64,000 nucleotides of DNA, taken from Plantago major. Taxonomy: Eukaryota; Streptophyta; Magnoliopsida; Lamiales; Plantaginaceae. Shown here piece after piece: positions 33,598-44,770 of the stretch. Below the pieces are notes generated by a model that ran no database searches, had not been told where the DNA came from, and was given only the letters and a program-made list of their open reading frames with translations. The DNA lies in assembly GCA_026545765.1 (NCBI GenBank), contig CM048839.1:65335187-65399186 (forward strand). Direction: 5' to 3'. Position 1 is the stretch's first letter; each line of letters starts with the position of its first letter. A program made the translations under genes and the position numbers.

Positions 33598-34957
33598 TGA
33601 TGTGCTCAAATTACTACTTAGAAAACAAGTAGAAAGCAGTTGTTGTAGACAGACAATGCTAACCACAGAATCGTTCGCTAAGGAACCAATTAAGCTACCC
33701 AACAGTTGAAAGCAAATAGTCACTTGTGGAAACGGTTTGATTTGTTTGGTTTTGATTACTTCTAATAACTAGAAAATCGAAAAGTAGATAAACGGTTTTT
33801 AACAATGACAGAAGAGAACACATCAGTTATGATCGAGTAATGCTAATCCGCTCTAGGGAAATCGTTCATACTTGTCACGTGGTCGGTGTACATAAATCAA
33901 TCAATCCAACCTCAACCATTCGTCATTTGAGTATTTTGAACTAGAGCAATCGTGGGTCGTTAATCCACGATCCTTAACCGAAAACGATTTAGAAAATCTT
34001 GAACTAGCGTATTGGATTGATAGTTTTTACGAAGATTTTGAACTAGACAAACCTATATTAACGAATCCTAGCCCTAGAATCGAATATGCAAAACCGTCAC
34101 ATAACTACTGTGTTTGGAGTGGTTTAGCTACTCAAAGTAGAAGCAAAGATCAAAGATTTTGAAGTATTGCATATGATAACCACAAACATGTTGATAATCG
34201 CACGCAAGCTCATGCAATTCGATAAACAAAAGAAAATACGAATCGAAGAGATAAATGATAGAGAATTATTAAATATTACCAAGAATTCGATATCAATCCT
34301 TCAACAATGATGAAAACCAAGCTCCAATGATGTCTCAATGTCAAAATCTAGTTCCAGAAGCTTTTTCTATGAAAAAAATCGAGTATAAGAAGTTATGGCA
34401 AAAGATGACCTAATCCTGACCTAAAAAGGAGTTTTTCTGCCGAATCTGTGAAATTCTCTCCGAATCTGGCCACTTGAGCAAAATAGTTTCTCGGAGACAA
34501 CATTAGGCTCCCAAATTGCTCTCGTAAAATCTCGCCGTGCCGAGCTCAAAACCTCTGTAACGTTTGCTGCAGACAGAATTTGGCCAAACTTACACAAAAG
34601 TTATAGCCCTTTGAATTATCTTCCCGTGGCCACCGACCTCAGGTCAATCTAACATCGTATGAGAGTGTTATGGCCAAAATGGTTAGACCGCTCCGTAAAA
34701 CTTCAATTTTGCAAGCTTCGCTAAAACGGCTCTCAAATCTTCGTCCGAACACCTAATCCACTTCCGTTTTCGCCCAGTTACTATACATTCAAAGATCTAG
34801 AACCAATATTTTCACTCCGATTTTCACCTTCGGAACACAAAAATCCTACAAAACACAAACAAAGCACCAAAGCATAAAAACGTACAAAAACACTATAAAA
34901 CCATAAACAAAGACCGCTAAAAAGGACCAAATGAGACTCTAAATTATCGTCTCATCA
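33598..34957 (-). repeat. 3' LTR of element E
   Basis: 1360 bases, highly similar to the copy at 40982 over most of its length (same TGATGAGACG start and CACATCA end). It differs strongly around 34450-34555, where the GC palindromes of the other LTR are replaced or shortened. Confidence 0.9.
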
Positions 34958-36026
34958 AACTCCCCAAACCGAACCTTTGCTCTTCTTCGAGGAAACACAC
35001 AACAAAATAAAAACAAGTAGACTCTAGACAACGACATACAAGAACACATAAACGAGTTAGACCTCCATGTGACCGAACTCTACCATTGTAAGCGTTAAGT
35101 TCACAAGATGCAAAAGGTTTGCACTCAACCAACATTGACAAAAATAGTGCACGAAAAATCATGTAAGAGAGTTTCTCAAGTAAATATCACTTAAGTCTAA
35201 CTCTCCAATCCCTCACAAGGAAATCCTACACATCTCTCTCTCACACTTTGGAAGTGTCCAGTAGGTTAATCACTCAAGGAACAATAAGAGAAAAGGAAGG
35301 TGACTTTCGTCACAAAGGTGCCTCAAATACCTCATGCAATGTACTCAATCAGTTAAGTCAGAAGGGGCTTTTCCTTGCACACAGCAACTTGTCGGAGCAT
35401 ACAACCAAACTTCCATATCACCACATATTTGCATACAATAAATTAGATGCTAATCAATTTGGCCACTATGGACTCTTTTAGTCTCACTTTTTTGGTAGTG
35501 TCTGTTTTACCGAAGTCCGCACTTTTGTGCGTGTCAATTTGGTATACGTCCCATCAACCCTCACGGTCATATGGGTTTTTAGGACCACGCCGGTATATAG
35601 GTAGTATCTGAAACACACCTAACACGACTACGGTGGTGAAAAGCTCCACAGATACACTCCGAGACGAATCAACTAATCAGGGGATGTAATACATATTACA
35701 AAAAATGAATAATAAACATGTCAACACAACAGATTTATTCTCCCCAAACCGGTTCTTCGCAATGTACTGGCTTTTGATAAAATGAAACATGAAGAGCATG
35801 CCGTTAGTCATACTTAACTTAACTGAGTACACATGAGAATCAAAAGGCGCAAACAGGAGGGTTTGCACTTCCCGAAAGGATCACACAAGCGCCGGTACAA
35901 TATATTTTCATCGGCTTAAAGTTTCTCACCATCTTTTTGGACTAAAGAGTTAAACAGACTTGCTATTTACAGGAGAAACAAACTTATGGGCTTTTAAATC
36001 CACTATACCACCTCAGTTAAGTATCA
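34958..36026 (-). other. Non-coding 3' interior of element E
   Basis: No recognisable ORF. It contains the purine tract beside the LTR and GAGCAAAGGTTCGGTTTGGG, which matches the same place in D (GAGCAAAGGTTCGGTTTAGG). It also holds the conserved hairpin block at about 35500-35610, and segments alignable to D near 15560-15700 (GACTTTCGTCACAAA/TTTGTGACG... with AGTGTCCAG). Confidence 0.65.
35518..35531 (-). repeat. Conserved hairpin CGCACAAAAGTGCG (element E copy)
   Basis: A perfect five-base-pair stem with AAAA loop, with GAGGGTTGATGGGACGTATA before it and GGACTTCGGTAAAACAGACA after it in element sense. It is nearly identical to the B1 copy and close to the D copy. Confidence 0.87.
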
Positions 36027-36206
36027 TTTTTTTCATAAATAGAGGATATATTAATAAAAGTAAAAGAGTACAAAGCGTAAAAGTAGAGATTACAAAGGAA
36101 CCCACAGGCGGGTTACAACGCGAAACAAGTGAAACAAACAAAGAAACAAAATAACCCGGGATCAAGGTGATCCATGGTTGCAACCGCGGGCCTCGTTAAA
36201 ACCCAG

Positions 36207-37501
36207 TCATGGAAAAACCCAGTGGGAAAAACCCATGGCTGGGAAAAAGAGTGCCTGAGCGTTAGCGTTGCGGAAACCTATAATAAGGTAAACCGTACAT
36301 GTCCCTGTGTATGTGAGGTCGAATGACATCCAAAGGAGAAGTCCAGAAACCCTCCAGATCCAACTTTGAGAGAGCATCAGCGACCGTGTTGCCTTCACGA
36401 AAAATATGAGACACCCGAAAATCCATGTCACGCATATGAGAGAGAATCAATAGCCAACGGTTCCGGAATTTCCATGGGACCGAGTTAGTACCCGCGGAGA
36501 GCAAATTCGCTACATAAGTAGAATCATCTCCAACCAAATCTTATTCCATACAGGTGTGAGCCAATTCAATGCCAATCATAACCGCAAGTAACTCGGCTTC
36601 AAAAGCATAAAGCGTACCCAGCTGATTTACAAAGCAACCCATCACGGTACCATTTGAATCTCTAAAAACCCCAGCCGCAGTAGAGGAGCCAGGAGCGGCA
36701 AGAGAACTTCCATCCGTGTTGCATTTAATCCATCCCGGGAGAGGGGGATACCATCGGACCTCAATGATATCTCGTGACTTAGGCGGGCACCCTTGAATAC
36801 GAAAAGAATGAAGGACTTGTAAATCAACTTGATTATTAGCCATAGAACCAAGAGGGTGGGAATTAGCCTCGCCTGAGACTCAAATCGTAAGCAAAATAGA
36901 ATGCCTGGAAACAGGAACACCATCAAATAAGCAACGATTGCGCGCAGTCCAAAGCACCCAAATGCCCGTCACAAAGGCAAGACGCCACAAAGAGAGAATC
37001 TGAGAGCTAAAATGTTGACCCATGGCATATAACAGAAGCTCTCCAAAACTAAAGCAATCTCGAAAAGGAACCTGGAAAAGATCAAATAGAGTATGCCAGA
37101 TAGTCCGAGTGAACGGACAAGAGACCAGTAAATGGTCTTGGCAATCCATAGCAGCATAGCAAAAAACACACCGAAGGACCAACAAAACCAGAGCCACACA
37201 GTTTCTCAATAGTTGGAAGAACACCATAAATAGCCTTCCAAACTGTGATAGAACGACGGGGTGGGATAAAAGGAGCCCATATCCAAGATCCCCAGTCAAT
37301 CTTAAGGAAACGCGGCCGCAAAGAGTGATAGGCTTGCTTGGTAGAAATCGAACCGTCTAGAGATTCAGTCCAAATACGAGTATCAGAACCAGATGGAGCC
37401 AGATGATAGGAGAGAATGTCGAGTAACATCTGGAAAAGCCATCTGGAACCCATCCAAAAGAAACCAACCAGCGAGTCCAATACTCGAAATAGGGAACTCA
37501 A
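36207..37501 (-). pseudogene. LINE 2 zinc-binding region and RNase H
   Basis: Several overlapping broken frames encode the zf-RVT segment (SITVWKAIYGVLPTIEKL...FCYAAMDCQDHLLVSCPF) and then RNase H (GWIKCNTDGSSLAAPGSSTA, YAFEAELLAVMIGIELAH, VGDDSTYVANLL, FREGNTVADALSKLDLEGFW). Breaks near 36540, 36880 and 37190 are absent or different in LINE 3, so they arose after the copies separated. Confidence 0.78.
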
Positions 37502-37758
37502 GTGATGCGAAGATGAATAGGAATACCAATTACATCAGAGCTGTAGCCAATCATCAAGCCAGAAACGTAGCTGAGAGCCTTGACACGCTAACCATCTAGA
37601 CTTGGATTGAAGTGTGGGGAAACAATCCTTAAATCCAAACCAAATCGAGGAAGCAACATAAGAGCGCAAGGAAGCATGCCGAAAAAGCGGCGCGAAAGAT
37701 ATCTAGATATGGAACCTTCACATTAAATATCCCAAGCAAGACGAGAAAGATCGCCTTA

Positions 37759-38571
37759 TTAGCGACAACGGAAGCGAATACCAAGACCACCCTCGGACTT
37801 TGGAGCACAACAACGCTTCCAAGAGATAGAAGTCGATGCTCTCTTGAGTATCCCGGTTATGACGAAATTACGAATGCCAGCATCCATACGCTTAAGAAGA
37901 GTCAAAGGCCAACGATAAACCATCATAGAGTGTACAAAAGATCCCTGGATCACTGATTGAACAAGACATAAACGACCGGCCATAGAGAGAGAAGTGCCCT
38001 TCCATTTACTAAACTTTTCTAGAATCGAGTCCGCAAGGGATTGTAAATGACAAGTCCGAGGTGCCCCACGGAAAAGTGGAACTCCCAAATACGTGAAAGG
38101 AAGGTGACCCTCGATAATATCCATGATTCTGCACAAGTGGTTCTTCCTGACTCGGGTGAGAAAAGTACTAAGATACGCCCTGGACTTCTGAGGATTGAAG
38201 TGTTGTCCCGATCAAGCAGCATATTTTTCCAGGATCCTAAGAATAGTCCGACAATTCGCAGCAGTAGCCCTGCAAAAAATAATCACATCATCCGCATAAA
38301 GAAGGTGAGAAGCAAAAGTAAGAGATTGTCCAATGAATAAAGGAGTGAGCTCCCCTGAATTGGCAGCCTTCGAGACAAGCTTGCTAAGAACTTCCTCCGC
38401 GATGCAAAAGAGAAGAGGGGAAAGAGGATCCCCTTGACGAACTCCTTGAGAACAGCCAAAGTACCCTTCCGGAGCCCCATTAATCAGAACCGAGAGCTTT
38501 GCCGAGTGAAGAATATGATTAATCCAACCAACAAAGGTAGAAGAGAAATCATATTTTGTGAGAACCGCCAA
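37759..38571 (-). pseudogene. LINE 2 reverse transcriptase fragment
   Basis: The frame 38571-38212 contains GVRQGDPLSPLLFCIAEEVL and the catalytic YADD (HLLYADDVIIFCR). A frame break near 38215 leads to 38136-37759: LPFTYLGVPLFRGAPRTCHL, KWKGTSLSMAGRLCLVQSVI and CCAPKSEGGLGIRF. YADD and the following motifs are intact in sequence, but the N-terminus is missing and the frames are broken. Confidence 0.82.
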
Positions 38572-38868
38572 AAGAAAATATCATGCAAAACATAATAGGA
38601 GCTTTCATAACTTGGAAGAACGACTCACGAAAGACTCTAGAAAAATAAAAAAACGACCAAAACATACAGAAAGTAAAGGACGCAAGACTCTAGAGACTCA
38701 TGTAATAGAGAAAATGCAGACAAGAAACTAGAGAGCACATTCCCCCTCCCCAAACCTAAACTCAAGCATGTCCTCAAGCGTAGAGTAAAAAAGAAAAGAG
38801 AATGGGATCAATAGTGACTTGCCTGCAGGTGTACCTTTACAGTCATGTAAAAGACTCTTCCGTGTTAG

Positions 38869-39401
38869 CTAATGGGTACTCTGGAAGTTCTTGGTTCTTC
38901 CGGTTGTTGCAGCTCCTTTTCTCCCCTTTAGATAGGTGTGTATATACAAGGGTCCAGTGTGCGCCCCTATATAGTTTCTAGTGTCAACCTGGAGAGGGGA
39001 GTATGGTGTAGTGGTGGCTTGCAACTCACGTGCTTGCCATGTACCTCTATAGTGCAGGTACGCGTGGAGTTTGACAATCATGCGAGTGGTTTTGATGAAC
39101 GGTCGCCCAAGCAGCAACATATCCTTCTCCATCTCCTTGCCTTTAACCTGTGTCGACTCCACAACCACGAAATCAGCCATAAAAGTGTCCCCATCAAGTG
39201 TAACCGGAGCATCCTCAATCACACCCATTCACCTACTGCTCTTTCCATTGACCATCGTGACGAAGCATTTCCTGGGTTCCAACCCCTTTAAATCCAGCTC
39301 CTCATAGGTCGCAAAGGTCATCAGATTAACCGCTGCTCCTGTATCTACGATGGCATCACTGATGCTCTTATCTGCTGCCGGAATCACCCTAGCGGTGGGA
39401 C
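38869..39401 (-). pseudogene. Retropepsin-like protease of element E
   Basis: Downstream of gag the minus strand encodes SDAIVDTGAAVNLMTFATYE, with the DTGA aspartic protease active site (about 39345-39315). It goes on to LDLKGLEPRKCFVTMVNGKS. After a stop near 39230, it continues VTLDGDTFMADFVVVESTQV and LLLGRPFIKTTRMIVKLH, the C-terminal LLGRPF motif of the family. The in-frame stop splits the domain. No RT follows. Confidence 0.75.
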
Positions 39402-40799
39402 TTACCTCAAGACAGCAAGTTTTACACTCGCCTCCTCTACTGGAGTCGCAATACTAGGTGTGGCTACCTCCTTTTCCTGTACCTCGACTCTCACTTCTAT
39501 CGGCTTGTCAAGTGCCGTTGTAGGTACTACCTCAACTACCTCCGGTGTCTTAGCCTGGGCCACAGTATTCTCGAGCTGGCAAGTGCAGGTAGCAAGAACA
39601 GACTTCACCTTTATTGGCTCATCGAATGTCACCTCAACGGCTAGAACTCTTTGGGTTTCTGCGGTCGCCGGGAACTTACCCCTCTCTCTTTGCTGAAATC
39701 GGCCAACTAGATCCCCCAAAGTCTTCTCTAACCGGTTCTGCGCCTGCTCAATGCTGTCAAACCCCTGATCATTCCTGCTCTGATTTTCCTGTGCTTCAGC
39801 CCAGAACCTCTCGGAATTCTGCATGTGGTTCCTGATTGCCTGATTAGAACTTCCTGGCGCTTCCGTAGTCTGAACCTGAACTGATTGAGCTAGAACTGAT
39901 TGCGCCTGTGGCGCATTCTCATAGAAGTTGTTGCCACCTTGGTTACCCCGCCAGTTACCACGTTGTCTGGTCTGCACCCAATTCACTATCTCAGGAGTCG
40001 GGTTCTCGTTCATAATCTTCGAGAGCCTACACATGCTAGTTCCATGCCCAAAGTTACCGCAGAGATTGCACCGCTCACTCAATGGAGTGTTGGGAACCAC
40101 ACCTATACTTGCTGACCTTATCTGCTCAATTTGCTTCTCCAACTTAGTAGTACATGCCCCTGGAGTCCCTTCAACTGCTCGATATCCCGCTCTCCTAGAT
40201 TTATTTCTCGCACCCTTGAGCTGAGACACTGCTGCTAGTTTCGCGAAAACACCATTTAGTTCGTCAAAGGATGCTTCCAGGAATGAATTTTTACACGTCA
40301 TATCAACCATGTTCTGACACTCCCAATTCAGACCCTCATAAAATCTGATGCACAGATGCATATCGTCGATCCTGTGGTGCGGGCATTGGGATAGCAACTG
40401 TAAGAAGCGTTCGCGAGCTTCATAGAAAGTCTCATCGTACATCTGCTGAAACTGCATTATCTGAGTACGAAGGTGCTGCGTTTTCTCGGGAGGGTAAAAT
40501 TTATTCACAAAGGCTTTATAAAGAGAATCCCAAGTAGGTAGAGAACCCCTAGGCTGGTTTAACAGCCAGTTCCTAGCTTTATCCTGCAGGTACATCGGAA
40601 AAACCTTCTTCCTTATCTCTCCATCTGAAACTGTTACTCCTCCGGCTGTCAACGGAATCCCTGCAATCAGTACTTCGAACTCCTTGAGGAACCTTGTCAA
40701 ATCTTCGTTGGCCATTCCGTAGAACTTGGGGAGATTATGGAAGTGGTAAGCTTTGAGTTCCAAATTTCTTAACCTCGCCGGGCTGCATGTAGGCTCCAT
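39402..40799 (-). CDS. Gag protein of element E
   Basis: An intact 465-codon frame. It starts MEPTCSPARLRNLELKAYHF and contains the Ty3/gypsy capsid core: FYGMANEDLTRFLKEFEVLI, KARNWLLNQPRGSLPTWDSL, FVNKFYPPEKTQHLRTQIMQ, ARERFLQLLSQCPHH, IRFYEGLNWECQNMVD. A CCHC zinc knuckle CNLCGNFGHGTSMC follows at about residue 240. A Gln/Asn-rich linker and a Val/Pro/Glu-rich tail follow it. Gag forms the particle that packages element RNA. It starts about 180 bases after the primer-binding site. It is the least damaged retrotransposon ORF in the window, which suggests E is relatively young. The tail runs up to the protease region. Confidence 0.88.
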   Translation of the reverse strand: MEPTCSPARLRNLELKAYHFHNLPKFYGMANEDLTRFLKEFEVLIAGIPLTAGGVTVSDGEIRKKVFPMYLQDKARNWLLNQPRGSLPTWDSLYKAFVNKFYPPEKTQHLRTQIMQFQQMYDETFYEARERFLQLLSQCPHHRIDDMHLCIRFYEGLNWECQNMVDMTCKNSFLEASFDELNGVFAKLAAVSQLKGARNKSRRAGYRAVEGTPGACTTKLEKQIEQIRSASIGVVPNTPLSERCNLCGNFGHGTSMCRLSKIMNENPTPEIVNWVQTRQRGNWRGNQGGNNFYENAPQAQSVLAQSVQVQTTEAPGSSNQAIRNHMQNSERFWAEAQENQSRNDQGFDSIEQAQNRLEKTLGDLVGRFQQRERGKFPATAETQRVLAVEVTFDEPIKVKSVLATCTCQLENTVAQAKTPEVVEVVPTTALDKPIEVRVEVQEKEVATPSIATPVEEASVKLAVLR

Positions 40800-40981
40800 A
40801 GGTTAACTGAGCCATTGAAATATCGAATCTGATCAACCTGTTGTCAAACTACACAACAGGAAAACCTTGAAATATACTTAGTTTCTGTTAGTGCACTAAA
40901 CTTCAGGTAAATAGAAAACAAGTAAAAATTCACAATCAAGCGCTACAGTAGGAATTGGTTCCCAGGCAGCGGCGCCAAATT

Positions 40982-42369
40982 TGATGTGCTCAAATTACTA
41001 CTTAGAAAACAAGTGGAAAGCAGTTATTGTAGACAAACAATGCTAACCACAGAATCGTTCGCTAAGGAACCAATTAAGCTACCAAGCAGTTGAAAGCAAA
41101 TAGTCACTTGTGGAAACGGTTTGATTTGTTTGGTTTTGATTACTTCTAATAACTAGAGAACATAAAAGCAGATAAACGGTTTTTAACAATGAGAGAAGAG
41201 AACACAACATTTATGATCGAGTAATGCTAATCCGCTCTAGGGAAATCGTTCATACTTGTCACGCGGTCGGTGTACATAAATCAATCATTCCAACCTCAAC
41301 CAATCGTCATTTGAGTATTTTGAACTAGAGCAATCGTGGGTCGTCAATCCACGATCCTTAACCGAAAACGATTTAGAAAATCTTGAACTAGCATATTGGA
41401 TTGATAGTTTTTACGAAGATTTTGAACTAGACGAACCTATATGAACGAATCCTAACCCTAGAATAGAATACGCAAAACCGTCACATAACTATTGTGTTCG
41501 AAGTGGTTTAGCTACTCATAGTAGAAGCAAAGATCAAAGATTTTGAAGTATTGCATATGATAAACATAGACATGTTGATAATCGTACGCAAGCTCATACA
41601 ATTCGATAAACAAAAGAAAATACGAATCGAAGAGATAAACGATAGAGAATTATCAATATTACCAAGAATTCGATATCAATCCTTCAACAATGATGAAAAC
41701 CAAGCTCCAATGATGTCTCAATGTCAAAATCTAGTTCCAGAAGCTTTTTCTATGAAAAAATCGAGTATAAGAAGTTATGGCAAAATATGACCTAATCCTG
41801 ACCTAAAAAGGAATTTTTCTGCCGAATCTGTGAAATTCTCGCTCCGGCGGGCAAAATAGCTCGCCCCGGCGAGACACTGTTTAGGCTCCCAAATTGCTCT
41901 CGTAAAATCTCGCTGCGACGAGAACATCATTCGCCGTGGCGAGCTTAAAACTTCTGTAACTTTTGCTGCGTATAAAATTTGGCCAAACTTAAAACACAAA
42001 AGTTGTTGCCCTTTGAATTATCTTCCCGTGGCCATCGACCTCAGGTCAATCTAATATCGTATGAGAGAGTTATGACCAGAATGGCTAGACCGCTCCGTAA
42101 AACTTCACTTTTGCAAGCTTCGCTAAAACGGCTCTCAAATCTTCGTCCGAACTCCGAATCCACTTCCGTTTTCGCCCAGTTACTCTACATTCAAAGCTCT
42201 ACAACCAATATTTTCACTCTGATTTTCACCTTCGGAACACAAAAATCCTACAAAACACAAACAAAGCACCAAAGCATAAAAACGTACAAAAACACCATAA
42301 AACCATAAACAAAGACTAACAAAGACCTCTAAAAAGGACCAAATGAGACTCTAAATTATCGTCTCATCA
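40982..42369 (-). repeat. 5' LTR of element E
   Basis: 1388 bases. On the minus strand it starts TGATGAGACGATAATTTAGA and ends GAGCACATCA. It carries GC-rich near-palindromes: CTCGCCCCGGCGAG (41860-41873), CTCGCTGCGACGAG (about 41909-41922) and CGCCGTGGCG near 41932. The 3' LTR has largely lost these words. Confidence 0.9.
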
Positions 42370-43042
42370 GTATTTAGATACATGAGGTCACTGAGTAAGG
42401 GGGGACACAAAAGGAGAGAAGTTGACCAATAGTACAATATGTGAGAAGCCAACTATCTCTTGTGTTTTCGAAAATTTCCATTTTTCTGATAATTTTCAAA
42501 CAACACTGGACGCTTAATTAATAAGCTCAGAAACCAGTTTGTCTCATAGTTACAGGTTACTGAGAGTCGAAAGTGACTCAGATAGCTATTAACCAAATAA
42601 CATTAATTGGGCACAATTACATGTGTTGATTAATATCATTGTGGAGAAATCAATCTCAACGATTGAAAAATGGCGCTTGTAATTCAATGGATCAGATGAG
42701 TCCACTTAGCCCACTAGCGTAGTAACCAAGTAACTGGCCCCACTCGCATTTAATGTAAAACTACTTTTTCACCCACGCCTGTGTAGATTGCGAGATACAT
42801 AATTCATCTGTATACTGTGTACTTGTATTGCTATATAAATGAGATTTTGGCAAATAAAAACACTTTTGCCTAATCCCACATTTCACCTAGCACAAAAACA
42901 TCAAAATCCTTCTTCTTTTCTCTGCTAATCTTCTCTGAAATCGTCTGAATTTCTGCTAAGTTTTTCTGCAAAGAATCACTTAATCGAATTCGACCTAAAC
43001 CCCTTTCGTTCTTACTTCTCTACTCTACATCTATTTAAAGAG
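42370..43042 (+). other. Copia element A spacer between pol and the extra ORF
   Basis: Non-coding. After the duplicated GTATT it contains GAGTAAGGGGGGACACAAAAGG, a purine-rich tract that could be an internal polypurine-tract-like site. It has a TATA-like CTATATAAATGAG near 42831, followed about 200 bases later by the ATG at 43043. That arrangement could be a separate promoter for the extra ORF. This is inference from sequence only. Confidence 0.35.
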
Positions 43043-44510
43043 ATGGCACCAAAAAGATCTAGATCTCAGAAATCCCAAGTGTCTACTTTTGGTACTGCTG
43101 AAAAGCAACAGCTAGTGATAGTAGTGAAAGATCATAGAGTTGTTGGTGAATTCAACTTCTCTATGTGGTATCCCAAATCCAAGGTACTCTAGGGAGGAGT
43201 ACTTGTTGATGATTATCTGCTCGGTGCAGTTGCAAACCAAGCAGATGTTAGAAGAGGGCTTGCTTTACTTGAAAAGGTAAAGATTAAGCAGTTTTGCTCC
43301 GCAAAACCCTCTTTCACATCCAAAATTGATGTGTTGGAATTCTGCAGTAATTCCACCATCATTGAAGAAGATGGCACTGAAGAATTGCGCATCACATCGA
43401 AGGTACAAGGTGTTGACTTAAACCTTAATGAAAAATCCTTCTGTACTCTATTTGGGTTACCCACCCAGGGTACTGATTACTACCCAGATACCTCGACCCA
43501 GACAGCAGGTCACTTCTACTCTCTCTACATGAATCAAGAATGATACTCCAGATACCTTCGACAATGATATTGTTAGAGGAAAACATCTTGTTGAACCTTG
43601 GGACTTGATAGCCTTTGTATTGCATAGGTGCTTTGATTCAAACCAAGGAGGAGCTGATCAAATCAACATGGAAAGATGGGGAATGATCGCATTCCTTCAC
43701 ACTCTGGAAGAGAGACAGATACCCTTCAACCGGGGGAAGTATATCTGTCCGAGGTTTGTTGAGAAACTTCGAGGCTTTGCGCCTATTATACAAGGATACC
43801 TTGCTGAGCTTAAGCGTACTATCAACTTTGGTCTGAAGATATGCTACATCCTGGAGTAGCTTGGAATACTGCTCATAGGAAAGGAAGAAATTGTAAATAA
43901 TGATCTTATTTGCAAGTACAATTGTGAGCAAAAGCAGAACCAGAAAAAGCCAGTAGAAGATGTTTCTGAGGCCAATACTGTGCCAAAGAAGAAACATAGA
44001 ACTGGAGGCAAAAAGAAGGCATGTGCCTCAGAGACCACCTCACTGGTGGATCCTAACACAAGGGTATCTAACCATAGTGCTGCATATACCACTGCCCCCA
44101 CTCAAGCAGCACACCATAATGCTGCAGGTACCACTCTTGATGACAAGAGGGTGGATGAGTCCTGAGCTACACCTGCTGAAGAAGAAAAAGATTTGAACTT
44201 TGACCTATTCTTGGAAAGGAATGAGGTTGCTGATGAAGTTCCTGCATCATAGGTTGCTGAGAAAGCTACCATGTCCAAAGGAAACACTATACCAGGGTCA
44301 TCCACACTGAAAGATATAAATGATGCCCTGATGAGTGATGCAGATGTACATGATGACAATGTCATTGCATCAGTACCGAATGTTGTTGCTGATCTGGAGA
44401 GAACTATCACCTTTGTTCCTTCTCCTTCAAGATCCAGATCACCACAACTACAACAACCACAAGGCTCTCAGGCTTCTAACTACTTGGTAGAATCATTTGA
44501 GATGCGTTAG
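43043..44510 (+). pseudogene. Extra 3' ORF of copia element A (position of an env-like ORF)
   Basis: From ATG at 43043 the frame reads MAPKRSRSQKSQVSTFGTAE, meets one TAG at 43190, and continues to 43543 with FCSAKPSFTSKIDVLEFCSN and LNEKSFCTLFGLPTQGTDYY. After a frame break it goes on at 43605 with MIAFVLHRCFDSNQGGADQI and NMERWGMIAFLHTLEERQIP. A low-complexity Lys/Pro/Ser tail follows to 44510. The layout resembles the plant putative-transposon domain found after pol in some copia elements. I cannot assign a function. No clear signal peptide is seen, and any link to an envelope protein rests only on position. Confidence 0.5.
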
Positions 44511-44770
44511 AGAGCTGGTGGTGTTGTTGAAGTAAATCCTGTTATTCAACAGGTTCCCCAACTCCAAACTGGGAGGGATCAATCAGGGGAGACAACTAAG
44601 CACATAACAGGATAGGATTGAAGTGCCTGAAACTTCAAACAGAGATGTTGTCAAGGGACAACAAGACCAACACATGGAGTTGTAACATGTTCCAGAGACC
44701 AATTAGCCTGACATTGATCATGTTACTGAGTGGTTTAACTCTTTACTTGTGGAAATTCTATGTCCATATG

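Larger units (their letters stand above)
36027..38577 (-). mobile_element. LINE 2: 5'-truncated L1-type element inside element E
   Basis: A leftward LINE whose tail is the T run at 36027-36033, flanked by AAGTATCAT (36019-36027) and AAATATCAT (38576-38584), a probable target duplication with one mismatch. By eye it is about 97% identical to LINE 3 (61802 onward), including its 3' untranslated region, and is more distant from LINE 1. It is truncated upstream of the RT box GVRQGDPLSPLLF, so the endonuclease and the first RT motifs are missing. Confidence 0.88.
33598..42369 (-). mobile_element. Gypsy element E, non-autonomous gag-protease type
   Basis: A complete leftward element with LTRs at 42369-40982 (5') and 34957-33598 (3'), flanked by a perfect five-base duplication GTATT (33593-33597 and 42370-42374). 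Primer-binding site AATTTGGCGCCGCTGCC lies at 40981-40965 minus. A purine tract CGGTTTGGGGAGTT precedes the 3' LTR. The interior encodes gag (40799-39402) and a retropepsin (about 39380-38869) and then nothing recognisable until the LTR, apart from LINE 2 (36027-38577), a later insertion. Lack of RT, RNase H and integrase makes it a TR-GAG-like non-autonomous element. It interrupts copia A. Confidence 0.9.
25946..44770 (+). mobile_element. Copia element A (Sirevirus-like), 3' LTR not found
   Basis: 5' LTR 25946-27384, primer-binding site TGGTATCAGAGC (27387-27398), gag (27500-29900), integrase (about 30068-31380), reverse transcriptase and RNase H (31614-33434), then an extra ORF region after pol (43043-44510). 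Long LTRs, a coiled-coil gag and an added 3' ORF are features of Sirevirus-type copia elements, so that placement is inferred. Stops and frameshifts occur in every domain. Element E (33598-42369) is inserted between pol and the extra ORF. The right end is cut at 44770 where B2 begins; no 3' LTR of this copy follows. It landed in the gag of element B1. Confidence 0.85.
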
